DNA of 64,000 nt from Sulfurivermis sp040755915 (GTDB lineage: Bacteria; Pseudomonadota; Gammaproteobacteria; Thiohalomonadales; Thiohalomonadaceae). The notes under the pieces were generated by a model. The model saw only the letters and a list, made by a program, of their open reading frames with translations. It did no database searches and was not told where the DNA came from. Below are positions 1 to 6,987 of this stretch, piece after piece (within the stretch, counting starts at the first letter, position 1; every line of letters begins with the position of its first letter). The stretch covers positions 62,001-126,000 of the forward strand of contig JBFLWM010000026.1 in NCBI GenBank assembly GCA_040755915.1. Reading direction: 5' to 3'. The position numbers and the translations under genes were made by a program.

Positions 1-470
1 ATGATCGAGCCCTTCGGATTGCCGCGCTGTTCGCGGCCGGTGGACGGCATCAGGAACGGCAGGCGCTCCGGCGTGAGGAACACGGACGGCGCGACGCCGT
101 GCACCTGTTGGCGGTACCAGTTTGTGGAGCGGTCATCCGGCAGCAGCCCGACGACGATCAGTCCCTGCGCCGCCTCCTCCGCTGCCTTCGCGCACCAGGT
201 GAGCGGGTCGGAATACGGCGGGTTCATCCACACGACGATCAGCCCGGACGTGCGCAGCTTGCGGCGCAGCGTCTTGGCCCAGGAGAGCGAGAGCGAGTCA
301 TCTTCCCTGGTCCAGCAACGGCCAGGCGTCACGGCGGTGTGCCGCTCGGCGGCCACGTCCCACACCGGCCGCAGGCCGATGCCGGCGCAGATCGCGGCGT
401 AGGCCCAGCGCGGTGTCGCGCGGCGGTCGCGTTCTTCTTTCGGGGTTTTGCTTTTTGCGTAGGCGTCCAT
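1..470 (-). CDS. Phage DNA N6-adenine methyltransferase, 3' end cut by window edge
   Basis: About 156 residues are visible and the C-terminus runs off the left edge. The catalytic motif NPPYSD (a variant of the DPPY motif of adenine N6-methyltransferases) is preceded by a stretch like the phage Dam family ("atpRWAYAAICAGIGL"), and a conserved WYRQQVHG-type segment follows. The family methylates adenine in phage DNA, usually to evade restriction. The ATG at 468-470 opens the frame. It is the most distal early gene seen here, downstream of a run of small overlapping genes. The family call is good; the target site is unknown. Confidence 0.85.
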   Translation of the reverse strand, partial: MDAYAKSKTPKEERDRRATPRWAYAAICAGIGLRPVWDVAAERHTAVTPGRCWTREDDSLSLSWAKTLRRKLRTSGLIVVWMNPPYSDPLTWCAKAAEEAAQGLIVVGLLPDDRSTNWYRQQVHGVAPSVFLTPERLPFLMPSTGREQRGNPKGSI

Positions 471-475
471 TTGTT

Positions 476-730
476 CTATTTCCGCAGGTGGTGCACCGAT
501 GCCGGCAGCTGATCCAGGTCGATGGTCAGCACGGCGTCGAAGCGCTCCTGCATTTCGCGGATAGGCATCTGCTGGAGCAGATCGGCCAGTTCCGGCCGCT
601 CTGCCTTGATGACGGCCCACACCCTCTGCCGCTCAGCCGGTGCCAGGCGCGTGATGTTCAGCGCCGGCACGGGGCGGAATGTGGCGGTGGGGATCACCAT
701 CGGCCACTTGGTCGGCTCCTGGCTGCTCAT
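476..730 (-). CDS. Small phage protein of unknown function
   Basis: 84 residues. The ATG at 730 was preferred to a longer frame because it overlaps the stop of the upstream membrane-protein gene by 4 bases (ATGA), the pattern seen throughout this operon. The middle (ITRLAPAERQRVWAVIKAERPEL) looks helical, and the C-terminal half has an acidic helix ending in a segment rich in Leu and Asp. I do not recognise the family. It sits between a membrane protein and the methyltransferase in the early operon. Confidence 0.6.
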   Translation of the reverse strand: MSSQEPTKWPMVIPTATFRPVPALNITRLAPAERQRVWAVIKAERPELADLLQQMPIREMQERFDAVLTIDLDQLPASVHHLRK

Positions 731-951
731 AACTGGCTGTGCTCGTCGGCATCTTCGGCGACGGCGATGCGACCCCAGCACAGCGGCAGCACCGCCGGCC
801 AGAACACCAGCAGGGTCACCAGCCGCCACGGCGAACTGCCGACCCACTCACGCGCAGCGTCCTGAAAACCGACATCGAACCGGGCGTAAACAAACAGGCC
901 CAGCAGGGTGTAGTTCACGCCGATCAGAAACCACATCAGCGCCTCAGCCAT
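727..951 (-). CDS. Small inner-membrane protein with two predicted transmembrane segments
   Basis: 74 residues with two hydrophobic stretches, roughly residues 5-22 and 43-60, separated by a short polar loop containing the segment DVGFQDAAREWVG; the C-terminus is acidic. The start at 951 overlaps the upstream gene by 8 bases, and the end overlaps the downstream gene by 4. The family is unknown. Small two-segment proteins in early phage operons often act in exclusion or lysis timing, but nothing here proves that. Confidence 0.6.
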   Translation of the reverse strand: MAEALMWFLIGVNYTLLGLFVYARFDVGFQDAAREWVGSSPWRLVTLLVFWPAVLPLCWGRIAVAEDADEHSQL

Positions 952-1147
952 GGGCCACCTCCCGCTGCGAGAGCAGCGCCGCGGCGCTGGCGTGGAACAC
1001 CAGGCCGTGGGTATGGGCGATGGCGTCGTAGGCGTTTGCCTCACGCCCCTGGGTGCGCTGGACATAGGCCACGAATGCCGCGGACTGGGCATGCGGCTCC
1101 TCCGGTTCGTGGTGCGTGGCGCAGGCAATGCAGAACGGGGTATCCAT
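944..1147 (-). CDS. Small Cys/His-rich phage protein, possible zinc binder
   Basis: 67 residues. The N-terminus has two cysteines three apart followed by two histidines and a third histidine (CIACATHHEPEEPH), which could hold one metal ion. The remainder is predicted helical. It overlaps the next gene by 8 bases and follows the upstream gene by 12 bases, so it is part of the early operon. I do not recognise a named family. Confidence 0.6.
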   Translation of the reverse strand: MDTPFCIACATHHEPEEPHAQSAAFVAYVQRTQGREANAYDAIAHTHGLVFHASAAALLSQREVAHG

Positions 1148-1159
1148 GACAATGCACTC

Positions 1160-1372
1160 CTAGCTGGCGACGGCCCGCGCCGACGAGAACGCCGTGCACA
1201 CCGGCGTCGCGTTGCGGACGATCAATTCCGTGGGGTAGTTCGGATCGGCGAGGCGCCGCTCGGCGGCCTCGGCCAGGATGGTGCACGTCCCGACCTTGGC
1301 ACACTCGGCGCACCAATCGGCGTCGAACTGTTGCCACTCCTGGCCGGTGCTGGGGCGGTATTTAGTCGGCAT
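1160..1372 (-). CDS. Small phage protein with a cysteine cluster
   Basis: 70 residues from the ATG at 1372; GTG codons at 1381 and 1378 are alternatives. A Cys-x2-Cys-x4-Cys group (CAECAKVGTC) follows an aromatic acidic segment, suggesting a metal-binding knuckle. Short proteins of this kind are common in phage early regions but have no assigned role. The ATG lies two bases after the stop of the upstream gene, so translation is probably coupled. Confidence 0.6.
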   Translation of the reverse strand: MPTKYRPSTGQEWQQFDADWCAECAKVGTCTILAEAAERRLADPNYPTELIVRNATPVCTAFSSARAVAS

Positions 1373-1374
1373 GC

Positions 1375-1905
1375 TCACCACCCCCGATAGCTGACGAGCA
1401 GCGCGGCCAGCACGGTCCTGCGCTCACCGTCCAAGCCCTGGGCCAGCTCGCCGATGGAACCGACCTTGAGCCGCTTCAACATCCCGGCGGCCCATTCGGA
1501 GTTGTAGAAGGAGCACATGGCGGCGACGAAGGCCCGCGTCCAGCGGGATGCCTTGCCTTTGAGCACGTAGGCCTCCACCTCGTCCCGCGCCGGGACCAAC
1601 TGCCACTTGGTGGTGGCCTCGTCGATGCACGATATCCGCGCATAACCGCGCTCCACGCGGAACAGATCATCCCCGGCGATCTTCACGCCTGCTTTCCAGG
1701 CGGCCAGGAACTCGTCGCGCATCTGCAGTGACTTCTGCCAGGTGATCAGCTGCTCGGCCAGCAGTTCGCGGTGGGAGCTGTGGACCGTCAGGGGCGTGCC
1801 GTTCTCGCTCATGGCGAGGCCGACGAAGCGGCCCGGCGCCTCTGGGTCTTCGGTGATGGTCCAGAGGTCTTTCTCGTTGAAGGGTGCTGCGGCTTGGGTA
1901 TTCAT
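1375..1905 (-). CDS. Phage protein of unknown function, 176 residues
   Basis: The start is well supported: a perfect AGGAGG ribosome site sits just upstream of the ATG at 1905, and the ATG overlaps the integrase stop by 4 bases. The N-terminal half is a mixed alpha/beta region; the C-terminal half (from about residue 120) is helical, with a repeated Leu/Ala pattern ending LLVSYRGW. No catalytic motif is evident and I do not recognise a family. Its place directly after the integrase suggests an accessory early function. Confidence 0.65.
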   Translation of the reverse strand: MNTQAAAPFNEKDLWTITEDPEAPGRFVGLAMSENGTPLTVHSSHRELLAEQLITWQKSLQMRDEFLAAWKAGVKIAGDDLFRVERGYARISCIDEATTKWQLVPARDEVEAYVLKGKASRWTRAFVAAMCSFYNSEWAAGMLKRLKVGSIGELAQGLDGERRTVLAALLVSYRGW

Positions 1906-2504
1906 GACGCCTCCTGCATGGCTTGTTCCATCTCTTCGCGGTCCGGCCCGGCATACACCAGGCTGGTGCTGGGGCTGCTGTGGCCGAGCACACCCTGCAC
2001 GATGATCAGCGGCTGCTTGGCCGTGCTGCGGCGCATGATCCGCTTCGCCAGCGTGTGCCTGAACCAGTGCGGCGTGGCCTGCACCTCCAGCCCCGCGGCC
2101 TGGACCCAGTGCTGCATGCGGGCCTGGAAACTGCGGATCGACATACCGCGATGGTTGCGGGACATGATCAGCGGCTGCTCGCCGATCTCCGGGTGGCCCA
2201 TCGCGCGGCGCACCGCCAGCAGATCGCTGATCGCGGCCAGCGCCTCCTTGTTGCAAAACACCAGCCCGCCCTTGCCGCGCTTCGCGTGCTCCGGATTCAG
2301 GGGTAGGTAGTTGGTGCGGCGCGCGGCGCGGGCCTCGTCCACCGTGATGCCGGCGGCGGCACCGATGCGGATCCCGGTATGGCGCAGCAACCGCATCCAG
2401 GCGTGATCGCGCTGGGCCAGCAGGTCCTTGAGCCCGCCGACGTGATCGAAGAGGCGCTTTTCCTCTGCCTCGGTGAGATAACGAACGAATACGGGCTCCA
2501 TCAT
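1902..2504 (-). CDS. Minimal tyrosine recombinase (phage integrase catalytic domain)
   Basis: 200 residues comprising a catalytic domain only. Active-site residues are visible in order: Arg46 in TGIR, His146 and Arg149 in HWFRH, His175 in LGHSS and the nucleophile Tyr184 in VYAGPD. A Lys in the beta-hairpin position (KRGKGG, 75-80) fits the fifth catalytic residue. The N-terminal core-binding (SAM-like) domain of typical integrases is missing or reduced to about 40 residues. It is probably responsible for prophage integration or excision, or for resolving multimers. It overlaps its neighbours by 4 bases at each end. Confidence 0.88.
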   Translation of the reverse strand: MMEPVFVRYLTEAEEKRLFDHVGGLKDLLAQRDHAWMRLLRHTGIRIGAAAGITVDEARAARRTNYLPLNPEHAKRGKGGLVFCNKEALAAISDLLAVRRAMGHPEIGEQPLIMSRNHRGMSIRSFQARMQHWVQAAGLEVQATPHWFRHTLAKRIMRRSTAKQPLIIVQGVLGHSSPSTSLVYAGPDREEMEQAMQEAS

Positions 2505-2761
2505 GCAGCCCTCGGGCGACCAGCGAGACCGCAGAAGCCGGTTGGAGGCATGTCACGGCTCTCCAGTTGCTCGTCAGTCAGAGGGTTCCAGCGCCACATG
2601 GCACAACCGCTGGCGATGCAACGTGCATAGCGCGGGACGCGGTCGTGGGTTGAGTCCTCTTCATAGTGGCTATTGGACGCCAAGACACCAGGCGCCCCGA
2701 TATCGACACAGCGAACCATCGGGCACCACTTCTCTTTCATGTCTTTTTCACTTGTGAACAC
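2501..2761 (-). CDS. Cys-rich phage protein, putative zinc finger
   Basis: 86 residues starting at GTG 2761, chosen because a near-perfect ribosome site (AAGGAGGTAA) lies 6 bases upstream; an internal ATG at 2740 has no such site. Cysteines occur in separated groups (CPMVRC, CIASGC and GFCG), compatible with one or two metal sites. It overlaps the integrase start by 4 bases, so the two are probably co-translated. It could be an excisionase-like accessory factor, but no HTH is recognisable. Confidence 0.65.
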   Translation of the reverse strand: MFTSEKDMKEKWCPMVRCVDIGAPGVLASNSHYEEDSTHDRVPRYARCIASGCAMWRWNPLTDEQLESRDMPPTGFCGLAGRPRAA

Positions 2762-2801
2762 GGCTTACCTCCTTACAGTTTCACCGTTGATTGAAATAAA
2801 G

Positions 2802-2864
2802 GCCGGGCGCGGCGCGCATCGGGGGAAGTCTCTCGGCTCGACGAAGAGAGAAGCCGCGCCCGGC
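2802..2864 (-). terminator. Large GC-rich inverted repeat, possible terminator
   Basis: Perfect 12-base arms, GCCGGGCGCGGC (2802-2813) and GCCGCGCCCGGC (2853-2864), enclose a loop that itself carries a CTCTC/GAGAG stem. Read leftward, the hairpin is followed by a modest T-rich run (CCTTTATTT). It lies between the genes at 2872-3090 and 2501-2761. It may attenuate the early operon before the integrase. Confidence 0.5.
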
Positions 2865-2871
2865 AAACCGG

Positions 2872-3090
2872 TCAGCCCGCCAGCCGGATCGGCGTGGGCT
2901 GCGTACTCAGTTCCTGCTCCAGCTGCGCCAGGCGCTCACGCGCCGGGGCCAGCAGCTGCTGCAGCTGGAACGGCTCGATCTGGATCGGCCCCTCCGCGAC
3001 GGCCAGCAGTGCGTCTACCCCATCGAGGACGGCGCGGGCCTCGATGGCCAGGGCGCCGAGATCACGTTGTTGTTGGTTGTTTTGATCCAT
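2872..3090 (-). CDS. Small helical phage protein of unknown function
   Basis: 72 residues from ATG 3090, which has an AAAGGAGA ribosome site just upstream. The protein is rich in Gln, Leu, Ala and Glu and is predicted to be two long helices forming a coiled coil (roughly 10-30 and 40-62). No family is recognised. It is the last gene before the hairpin at 2802-2864. Confidence 0.6.
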   Translation of the reverse strand: MDQNNQQQRDLGALAIEARAVLDGVDALLAVAEGPIQIEPFQLQQLLAPARERLAQLEQELSTQPTPIRLAG

Positions 3091-3137
3091 CTCAAAAATC
3101 TCCTTTGTTCTGCGCCGGAATCTCGGCGCCCTGACCA

Positions 3138-3476
3138 TCAGGCAAAACGCACGCCCTCACGCACGGCCACAAACTCCATCAGCAGGCGGGTGCAGCGGCC
3201 GTTGCTGTTGATCTCCATCGCACGCGGGACGGCCATCATCCCGGCCCACGCCGACAGATCGAGCCAGCAGGCCGCCGGCAGCGGCGCGTCGAACTTCGCG
3301 CCTGGGCCGCGCACCCTGGCGCGGGGAATCAGGGCGTCATCGAGGCGATCGACCTGCAGGTCAAGCACCAGGCGAGGCCCGATGATCACCGGCCGTCCCG
3401 GCTCCACCCACACCCGACGCCGGCCGAAACCCTGCTCCGTCATCCCTGCATTGAGTACGCGCACCACGTTGCCCAT
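3138..3476 (-). CDS. Phage protein of unknown function, 112 residues
   Basis: Starts at ATG 3476 behind a GGGGGAA ribosome site. The sequence has alternating hydrophobic beta-like stretches (PVIIGPRLVLDLQVDRL) and a C-terminal helix, with no metal ligands or catalytic motif that I can see. It begins 17 bases after the upstream gene of the early operon. Confidence 0.6.
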   Translation of the reverse strand: MGNVVRVLNAGMTEQGFGRRRVWVEPGRPVIIGPRLVLDLQVDRLDDALIPRARVRGPGAKFDAPLPAACWLDLSAWAGMMAVPRAMEINSNGRCTRLLMEFVAVREGVRFA

Positions 3477-3493
3477 ATCGTTCCCCCTACCTG

Positions 3494-3679
3494 TTAAAAC
3501 GCTGGTCGTTTTAGGCGCGCCCGCGCCCCCAACTCCAGGCAGCAGCGCAGCAGCTCGTTGCCGATCACCGCCTCGAATCCCTGCCGCCGCAGGCGCCTCG
3601 GCAGCCGCTCAAACACGGCGCGCTCCGCCTGCTCGAAGGTCTCCGGCGGAGACTCCAGCGGCAGCGCGCCCTGCTCCAT
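3494..3679 (-). CDS. Small basic helical phage protein
   Basis: 61 residues; the ATG shares one base with the upstream stop (TGATG). The C-terminal half is Arg/Leu rich and contains two cysteines (LLRCCLELG). It is probably helical and may bind nucleic acid, but I recognise no family. Confidence 0.5.
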   Translation of the reverse strand: MEQGALPLESPPETFEQAERAVFERLPRRLRRQGFEAVIGNELLRCCLELGARARLKRPAF

Positions 3680-3897
3680 CAGTCCTGCCCCTCCGGGCTG
3701 ATCAGATACCGGCGCCGCGGCGGCTCCGGCGGCGCCTCGGCCTGCTGCTGCCTGGCATGCTCCGTCAGCTTCTCCATCAGCTCGCGGCCGAGGAAGCGCA
3801 CGATCAGGCCCTTCGGCAGCGACACGCGCTGATCGGGTTGCAGGTTGGTCTCGATGCGGGCGAGACCCTGGCGGGCAAGGGCGGCAGGGACGGTCAT
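3679..3897 (-). CDS. Small phage protein encoded after the CII-like regulator
   Basis: 72 residues from ATG 3897, which overlaps the stop of the CII-like gene by 4 bases. The middle (LPKGLIVRFLGRELMEKLTEHARQQQ) looks like a beta strand followed by an amphipathic helix, and the C-terminus is proline and arginine rich. The family is unknown. It could be a replication or regulatory accessory. Confidence 0.55.
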   Translation of the reverse strand: MTVPAALARQGLARIETNLQPDQRVSLPKGLIVRFLGRELMEKLTEHARQQQAEAPPEPPRRRYLISPEGQD

Positions 3898-4382
3898 TTG
3901 CGCAGCGCCTCCAGCCGGGCCAGTACGCCCAGCTCCGCCTGGAAGTCCTCGAACATCTCGCGGCGCACCTCCGCCAGTTCGGCGTCGTCGACATCGCCGC
4001 TCTCCAGCGCCCGGCGGATGGTGTCGTGGGTCTGCCCCACCTCTGTGTTCCACTGTGCGTAGGCGTCGAGCAGCTGCACATCGGATAGGCCGGAGAAGTC
4101 GCCGATCTTCACGACGGCGAAGCCCAGCGCGGCCGCCATCGCCTCCAGCAGGCGGAAGTCCTGGCTCGCGTGCATCAGGGTGACCGCATCCTCAACGCCC
4201 AGCTTTGCGCCGGTGGCATCGGGGTTTACTTCGTTATCCAGGGATCGCGGGGTCTTGCCGACAAGGGGAGCAAGGGCCGATGCGCCGCTGCTGGGTTTCC
4301 CCTCGCGGAACTCGTGCACCATCCGATAGGCAGCTTCCTGGATCGGCGTCCAGTAGGCCGGAAGTTGGGTACGCCGTGACAT
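3894..4382 (-). CDS. Phage regulatory protein of the CII (CP76-like) family
   Basis: 162 residues. The N-terminal third has a helix-turn-helix-like region (ALAPLVGKTPRSLDNEVNP, residues 36-54), and the remainder is helical (HASQDFRLLEAMAAALGFAVV), matching the family that includes P2-type Cox/CII regulators. Such proteins govern the lysis-lysogeny decision and early transcription. The leader upstream has a perfect inverted repeat at 4435-4450 that could be an operator. The family call rests on pattern recognition. Confidence 0.7.
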   Translation of the reverse strand: MSRRTQLPAYWTPIQEAAYRMVHEFREGKPSSGASALAPLVGKTPRSLDNEVNPDATGAKLGVEDAVTLMHASQDFRLLEAMAAALGFAVVKIGDFSGLSDVQLLDAYAQWNTEVGQTHDTIRRALESGDVDDAELAEVRREMFEDFQAELGVLARLEALRK

Positions 4383-4434
4383 TGAAAGCCCCCGTCATTT
4401 GTCCTGTCATGACGGCGCGGCTACTCTTGGTGCG

Positions 4435-4450
4435 CATGTTCCCCAACATG
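4435..4450. promoter_or_regulatory. Perfect palindrome upstream of the CII-like gene
   Basis: CATGTT and AACATG separated by CCCC, flanked by TGCG on one side and an imperfect match (GGCGCA) on the other. A second, 8-base palindrome GTCATGAC lies at 4406-4413. Both lie in the 138-base gap between the antirepressor-like gene and the CII-like gene. They are likely operator sites for an early regulator. No consensus promoter was found next to them. Confidence 0.45.
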
Positions 4451-4520
4451 TGAGGCGCACCAGGTGACCGAGCCGTGCCTCTGCCCTGCCGGTGTTGGCG
4501 CACCGGCCAGGGCCTTCTTC

Positions 4521-5078
4521 TTATTCGCCGTCGACGAAATCAGCCTGATAGGCGGCGCCGAGTTCCGCGGCGAGCCCGCGCTGCAGCTTCGCCAGAACCT
4601 TGCGGTCCTGCTCGTCGGAGGTCGCCCGCTTCTCTTTATTCAGCGCCAGCAGGGTGCGGAGCTTGCGATCGCGCTGGACAGCCTCCCGCTGTTCGCGCCC
4701 GGCGAAGATGCCGCCTGCCATTTCGTATTCATGGATCAGGTCATCCCACTCTTCCTGTTTCTTCTCCAGGAAGTCGGCGCCGGAGACATTGCCGGCGGCA
4801 CGGACTTGTTTCGGGTTGAGGGTATTGAGATAGGCGGAAACACGGTCCAATCGAATCGCAACCATCTTTCTGCGCTGATCTGCACCGGGGAACTCCCCTG
4901 TGCAGGTCCCCAGTCTTTTGGCGAGAGATTGCTCAGCTGTTTTCTTTCGCTGAGTCTCCCAGTCAAGACCGAAAACCTCGGCGACCGGCTTGAGCGGGAC
5001 AACATCCCGGCCCTGCTCATCCTTGGCGACCGGCAGGATCACGCCGGCGAATTCGAGGGAGAGGCGGACGCTGCTCAT
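4521..5078 (-). CDS. P22-type antirepressor N-terminal domain protein
   Basis: 185 residues. Residues 1-100 resemble the P22 antirepressor N-terminal domain: the opening strand pattern VRLSLEFAGVILPVAKDEQG, then PLKPVAEVFGLDWETQRKK and an IRLDRVSAYL segment. The rest is a charged, mostly helical tail. Antirepressors bind and inactivate a prophage repressor. The repressor here shows no self-cleavage domain, so this protein could provide the induction route. It overlaps the ribbon-helix-helix gene by 4 bases, so the two share an operon. Confidence 0.75.
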   Translation of the reverse strand: MSSVRLSLEFAGVILPVAKDEQGRDVVPLKPVAEVFGLDWETQRKKTAEQSLAKRLGTCTGEFPGADQRRKMVAIRLDRVSAYLNTLNPKQVRAAGNVSGADFLEKKQEEWDDLIHEYEMAGGIFAGREQREAVQRDRKLRTLLALNKEKRATSDEQDRKVLAKLQRGLAAELGAAYQADFVDGE

Positions 5079-5260
5079 GACTGCGCCCTCCGCTCTTCGC
5101 CTTCCAGCACAGCCAAGCCCTTTTCGATGGCCAGACGGGTGACCGGGGAAAGTGTTTCGTACCCGCGGGAGACCTTGATGGCCTCCAGGCGCTCCACCTG
5201 GTCGGGGCGCATCCGCAGGGGGACGTGCAATAGATTGATCTTGGTTTTGTTCCTGCTCAT
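5075..5260 (-). CDS. Small ribbon-helix-helix-like DNA-binding protein
   Basis: 61 residues from ATG 5260 with a GGAGAAG ribosome site; the longer frame up to 5395 has none. The strand INLLHVPLRM followed by helices (PDQVERLEAIKVSR, then LSPVTRLAIEKGL) fits the Arc/omega ribbon-helix-helix fold. It is the first gene of the leftward early operon, directly opposite the repressor, a position typical of a Cro-like or operon autorepressor. Confidence 0.65.
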   Translation of the reverse strand: MSRNKTKINLLHVPLRMRPDQVERLEAIKVSRGYETLSPVTRLAIEKGLAVLEGEERRAQS

Positions 5261-5393
5261 GAGCTTCTCCGCTATACTTTTGCCGTTTTGTGTCCGCTCG
5301 CCTGCGGTCATGTTGCGCGGTGTTTTCGCGTTTTCGTGAATCGTAGTTGCGATAACGTGAGCCGTCAACAGGGGTTTCTCGATTTCGTGAATC
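5261..5393. promoter_or_regulatory. Divergent immunity control region with direct repeats
   Basis: Lies between the leftward early operon and the rightward repressor. TTTCGTGAATC occurs twice, at 5332-5342 and 5383-5393, 51 bases apart (five helical turns); the second copy overlaps the proposed GTG start of the repressor. On the minus strand a TATA-type -10 element (AGTATAGC) lies about 10 bases before the ribosome site of the first early gene. The repeats are good operator candidates; the -35 is not convincing. Confidence 0.55.
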
Positions 5394-6109
5394 AAACTTT
5401 TTTATCGCGCATCGAATTACTCTTATGTGGGCGCTCGCCTTTCCCTTGGGCTGAGTCCGTGGGAATAGGCCGCGGTGTGATGTCTCGAATCAGGGAGGGA
5501 CTGATCCCCACTGCCGACTCCCTGACCGCCATCTGCCGCGCCGAAAACTGCTCCCTCTCCTGGCTGCTGGCTGGCAAAGGCCCGCCCTACCTGGTGGGGC
5601 GGTGTGATTCAGACGAGGAATGCGCCGAACGGCTGGACGAGCTGCTGGAGGAGAACGGTTGGTCCGTCTACCTGCTGACCGATGGCGAGCGCCACGCGCT
5701 GGCGCTGTTGCAGCCGGGGCAGTTCGATGTAAAGGGGCGTCCGGTGGACTACACGGTGCTGGAGCTTCTGGTGGGGCCATTCGGGCGAGGCGCAGCCATG
5801 CGGCTAGGTGACTGCATAACGAGCGGGATCCCTGTGTCCCGCGCCCAACTTCCCGCCGAACACGTGGCCCGCATCTATCGCGGCGAGGTGGGAACCTATG
5901 AGTTGCTGCAGCGCGACGGCGGGCTGATCCGCTTCGCGGCCCCCGTAACCAACCATCGGAGCGCCCTGCTCACTGTGCAGGCGGTGGCTGAAACGCCGGC
6001 GAACTACGCCGCCGGCGACGAGCAGAAACTACTTGAGGCCTACCGCGAGCTGGACAAGCCCATGCGCCGCGCCGCGCTGGCGGCGGTGCAGGCGATGGGG
6101 AAGGAATAA
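5387..6109 (+). CDS. Prophage repressor with HTH and no visible self-cleavage domain
   Basis: 240 residues from GTG 5387; earlier in-frame GTGs at 5336 and 5357 are alternatives. Residues about 15-65 form a helix-turn-helix domain (FPWAESVGIGRGVMSRIREG, then a NCSLSWLLAGKGPPY tail typical of phage CI proteins). The C-terminal half has none of the Ser/Lys features of S24 LexA-type peptidases, so RecA-driven cleavage is not expected. It heads a rightward operon facing the early genes. It should hold early transcription off in the lysogen. Confidence 0.8.
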   Translation: MNQTFLSRIELLLCGRSPFPWAESVGIGRGVMSRIREGLIPTADSLTAICRAENCSLSWLLAGKGPPYLVGRCDSDEECAERLDELLEENGWSVYLLTDGERHALALLQPGQFDVKGRPVDYTVLELLVGPFGRGAAMRLGDCITSGIPVSRAQLPAEHVARIYRGEVGTYELLQRDGGLIRFAAPVTNHRSALLTVQAVAETPANYAAGDEQKLLEAYRELDKPMRRAALAAVQAMGKE

Positions 6110-6131
6110 CAATCACACAAGGGAAACAGCA

Positions 6132-6467
6132 ATGATCGAAGCGCTTTGGTCTGTATCGTTCGAATCTAATTTTGGCCTGGCTGGACATGGGATTGCCGTC
6201 TTCGAAAGCGGCCGCGTTCTCGGTGGCGACAGCGGGATGATGTACGTCGGTTCCTATGAGGTTAAGAACAGCACCCTGGAAGGAACCATCCATGTCACCC
6301 GCTACGCCAATCCTCAAGGAATGGTCTCAGTGGTCGGGCTCGACGATTTCCACCTGCAGATCACCGGCAAGCCAGATGCCAAGGTCATGAACCTGACCGG
6401 CTTCGTGGTCGAAGCGCCGGAACGCCAGATCGCCATTCAGGCTATTCGGCGCGCTGAGTTGCCGTAG
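6132..6467 (+). CDS. GrlR-like small protein in the repressor operon
   Basis: 111 residues. The pattern at residues 3-40 (WSVSFESNFGLAGHGIAVF, then GRVLGGDSGMMYVG) strongly resembles the beta-barrel of GrlR, the negative regulator of type III secretion in attaching-effacing E. coli; the C-terminal part is also beta-rich. GrlR binds and inhibits the activator GrlA, and family members elsewhere are uncharacterised. The gene lies 22 bases after the repressor on the same strand, so it is probably expressed in the lysogen. Its partner here is unknown. Confidence 0.6.
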   Translation: MIEALWSVSFESNFGLAGHGIAVFESGRVLGGDSGMMYVGSYEVKNSTLEGTIHVTRYANPQGMVSVVGLDDFHLQITGKPDAKVMNLTGFVVEAPERQIAIQAIRRAELP

Positions 6468-6477
6468 GTCGGACGCC

Positions 6478-6987
6478 ATGGATGGTGATTCCCTTCTGTA
6501 CATCTTCGGCGCCTCGTGGCTTGCCTTTGTAGTCGCCGCCCATCTCTACAAACAATCAGCAGTGATCGCTTTTGGCGGCGGCTTCATCGCCTCATGCCTA
6601 CTGCTGATTGTTTTGGCAATGGCATTTCCGAGCGATGAAATCAAGGCACGAGAGGCCGCCGAGGCGTCCTCCGAACTGGCCCGATGTCGGGCTGACCTGC
6701 AATGCTGGAGCGATAAACACATTTATGACGCAGTGAACGCCTGCAGGCCACGGATAGAGAACCTCGCCGCCACCGATTTTCGATGGGATGAAGGCGTGCT
6801 TACGCCAAAGCTGCGGCGCTCGAAATGGGCCGATCAGAAATCAGGCTCGGTCACCTATTTTGGAGATGCCATCCAATACCAAAACGGCTTGGGTGCATGG
6901 GTTCGCCACCTCTATTCCTGCACCTATGACCCGGCCACCAGGAAAGTGCTAGACGTGCGAGCTGAGCCAGGGCGCATCCCGTCCTGA
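6478..6987 (+). CDS. Membrane protein with a cysteine-containing soluble domain, likely lysogenic-conversion gene
   Basis: 169 residues. Two hydrophobic segments (about 7-22 and 29-50) form an N-terminal hairpin; the rest is soluble with four cysteines (RCRADLQCW, ACRP and YSCTYDPA). It starts 10 bases after the GrlR-like gene, so repressor, GrlR-like and this gene look like one lysogeny operon. The C-terminal end meets the tail operon tail to tail with no spare base. A role in superinfection exclusion is plausible but unproven. Confidence 0.65.
   Translation: MDGDSLLYIFGASWLAFVVAAHLYKQSAVIAFGGGFIASCLLLIVLAMAFPSDEIKAREAAEASSELARCRADLQCWSDKHIYDAVNACRPRIENLAATDFRWDEGVLTPKLRRSKWADQKSGSVTYFGDAIQYQNGLGAWVRHLYSCTYDPATRKVLDVRAEPGRIPS

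Noticed and set aside
1375..2556. 393-codon minus frame spanning the integrase region
   Set aside because: Only the last 176 codons are coding-like; the first part is the integrase read in the wrong frame.
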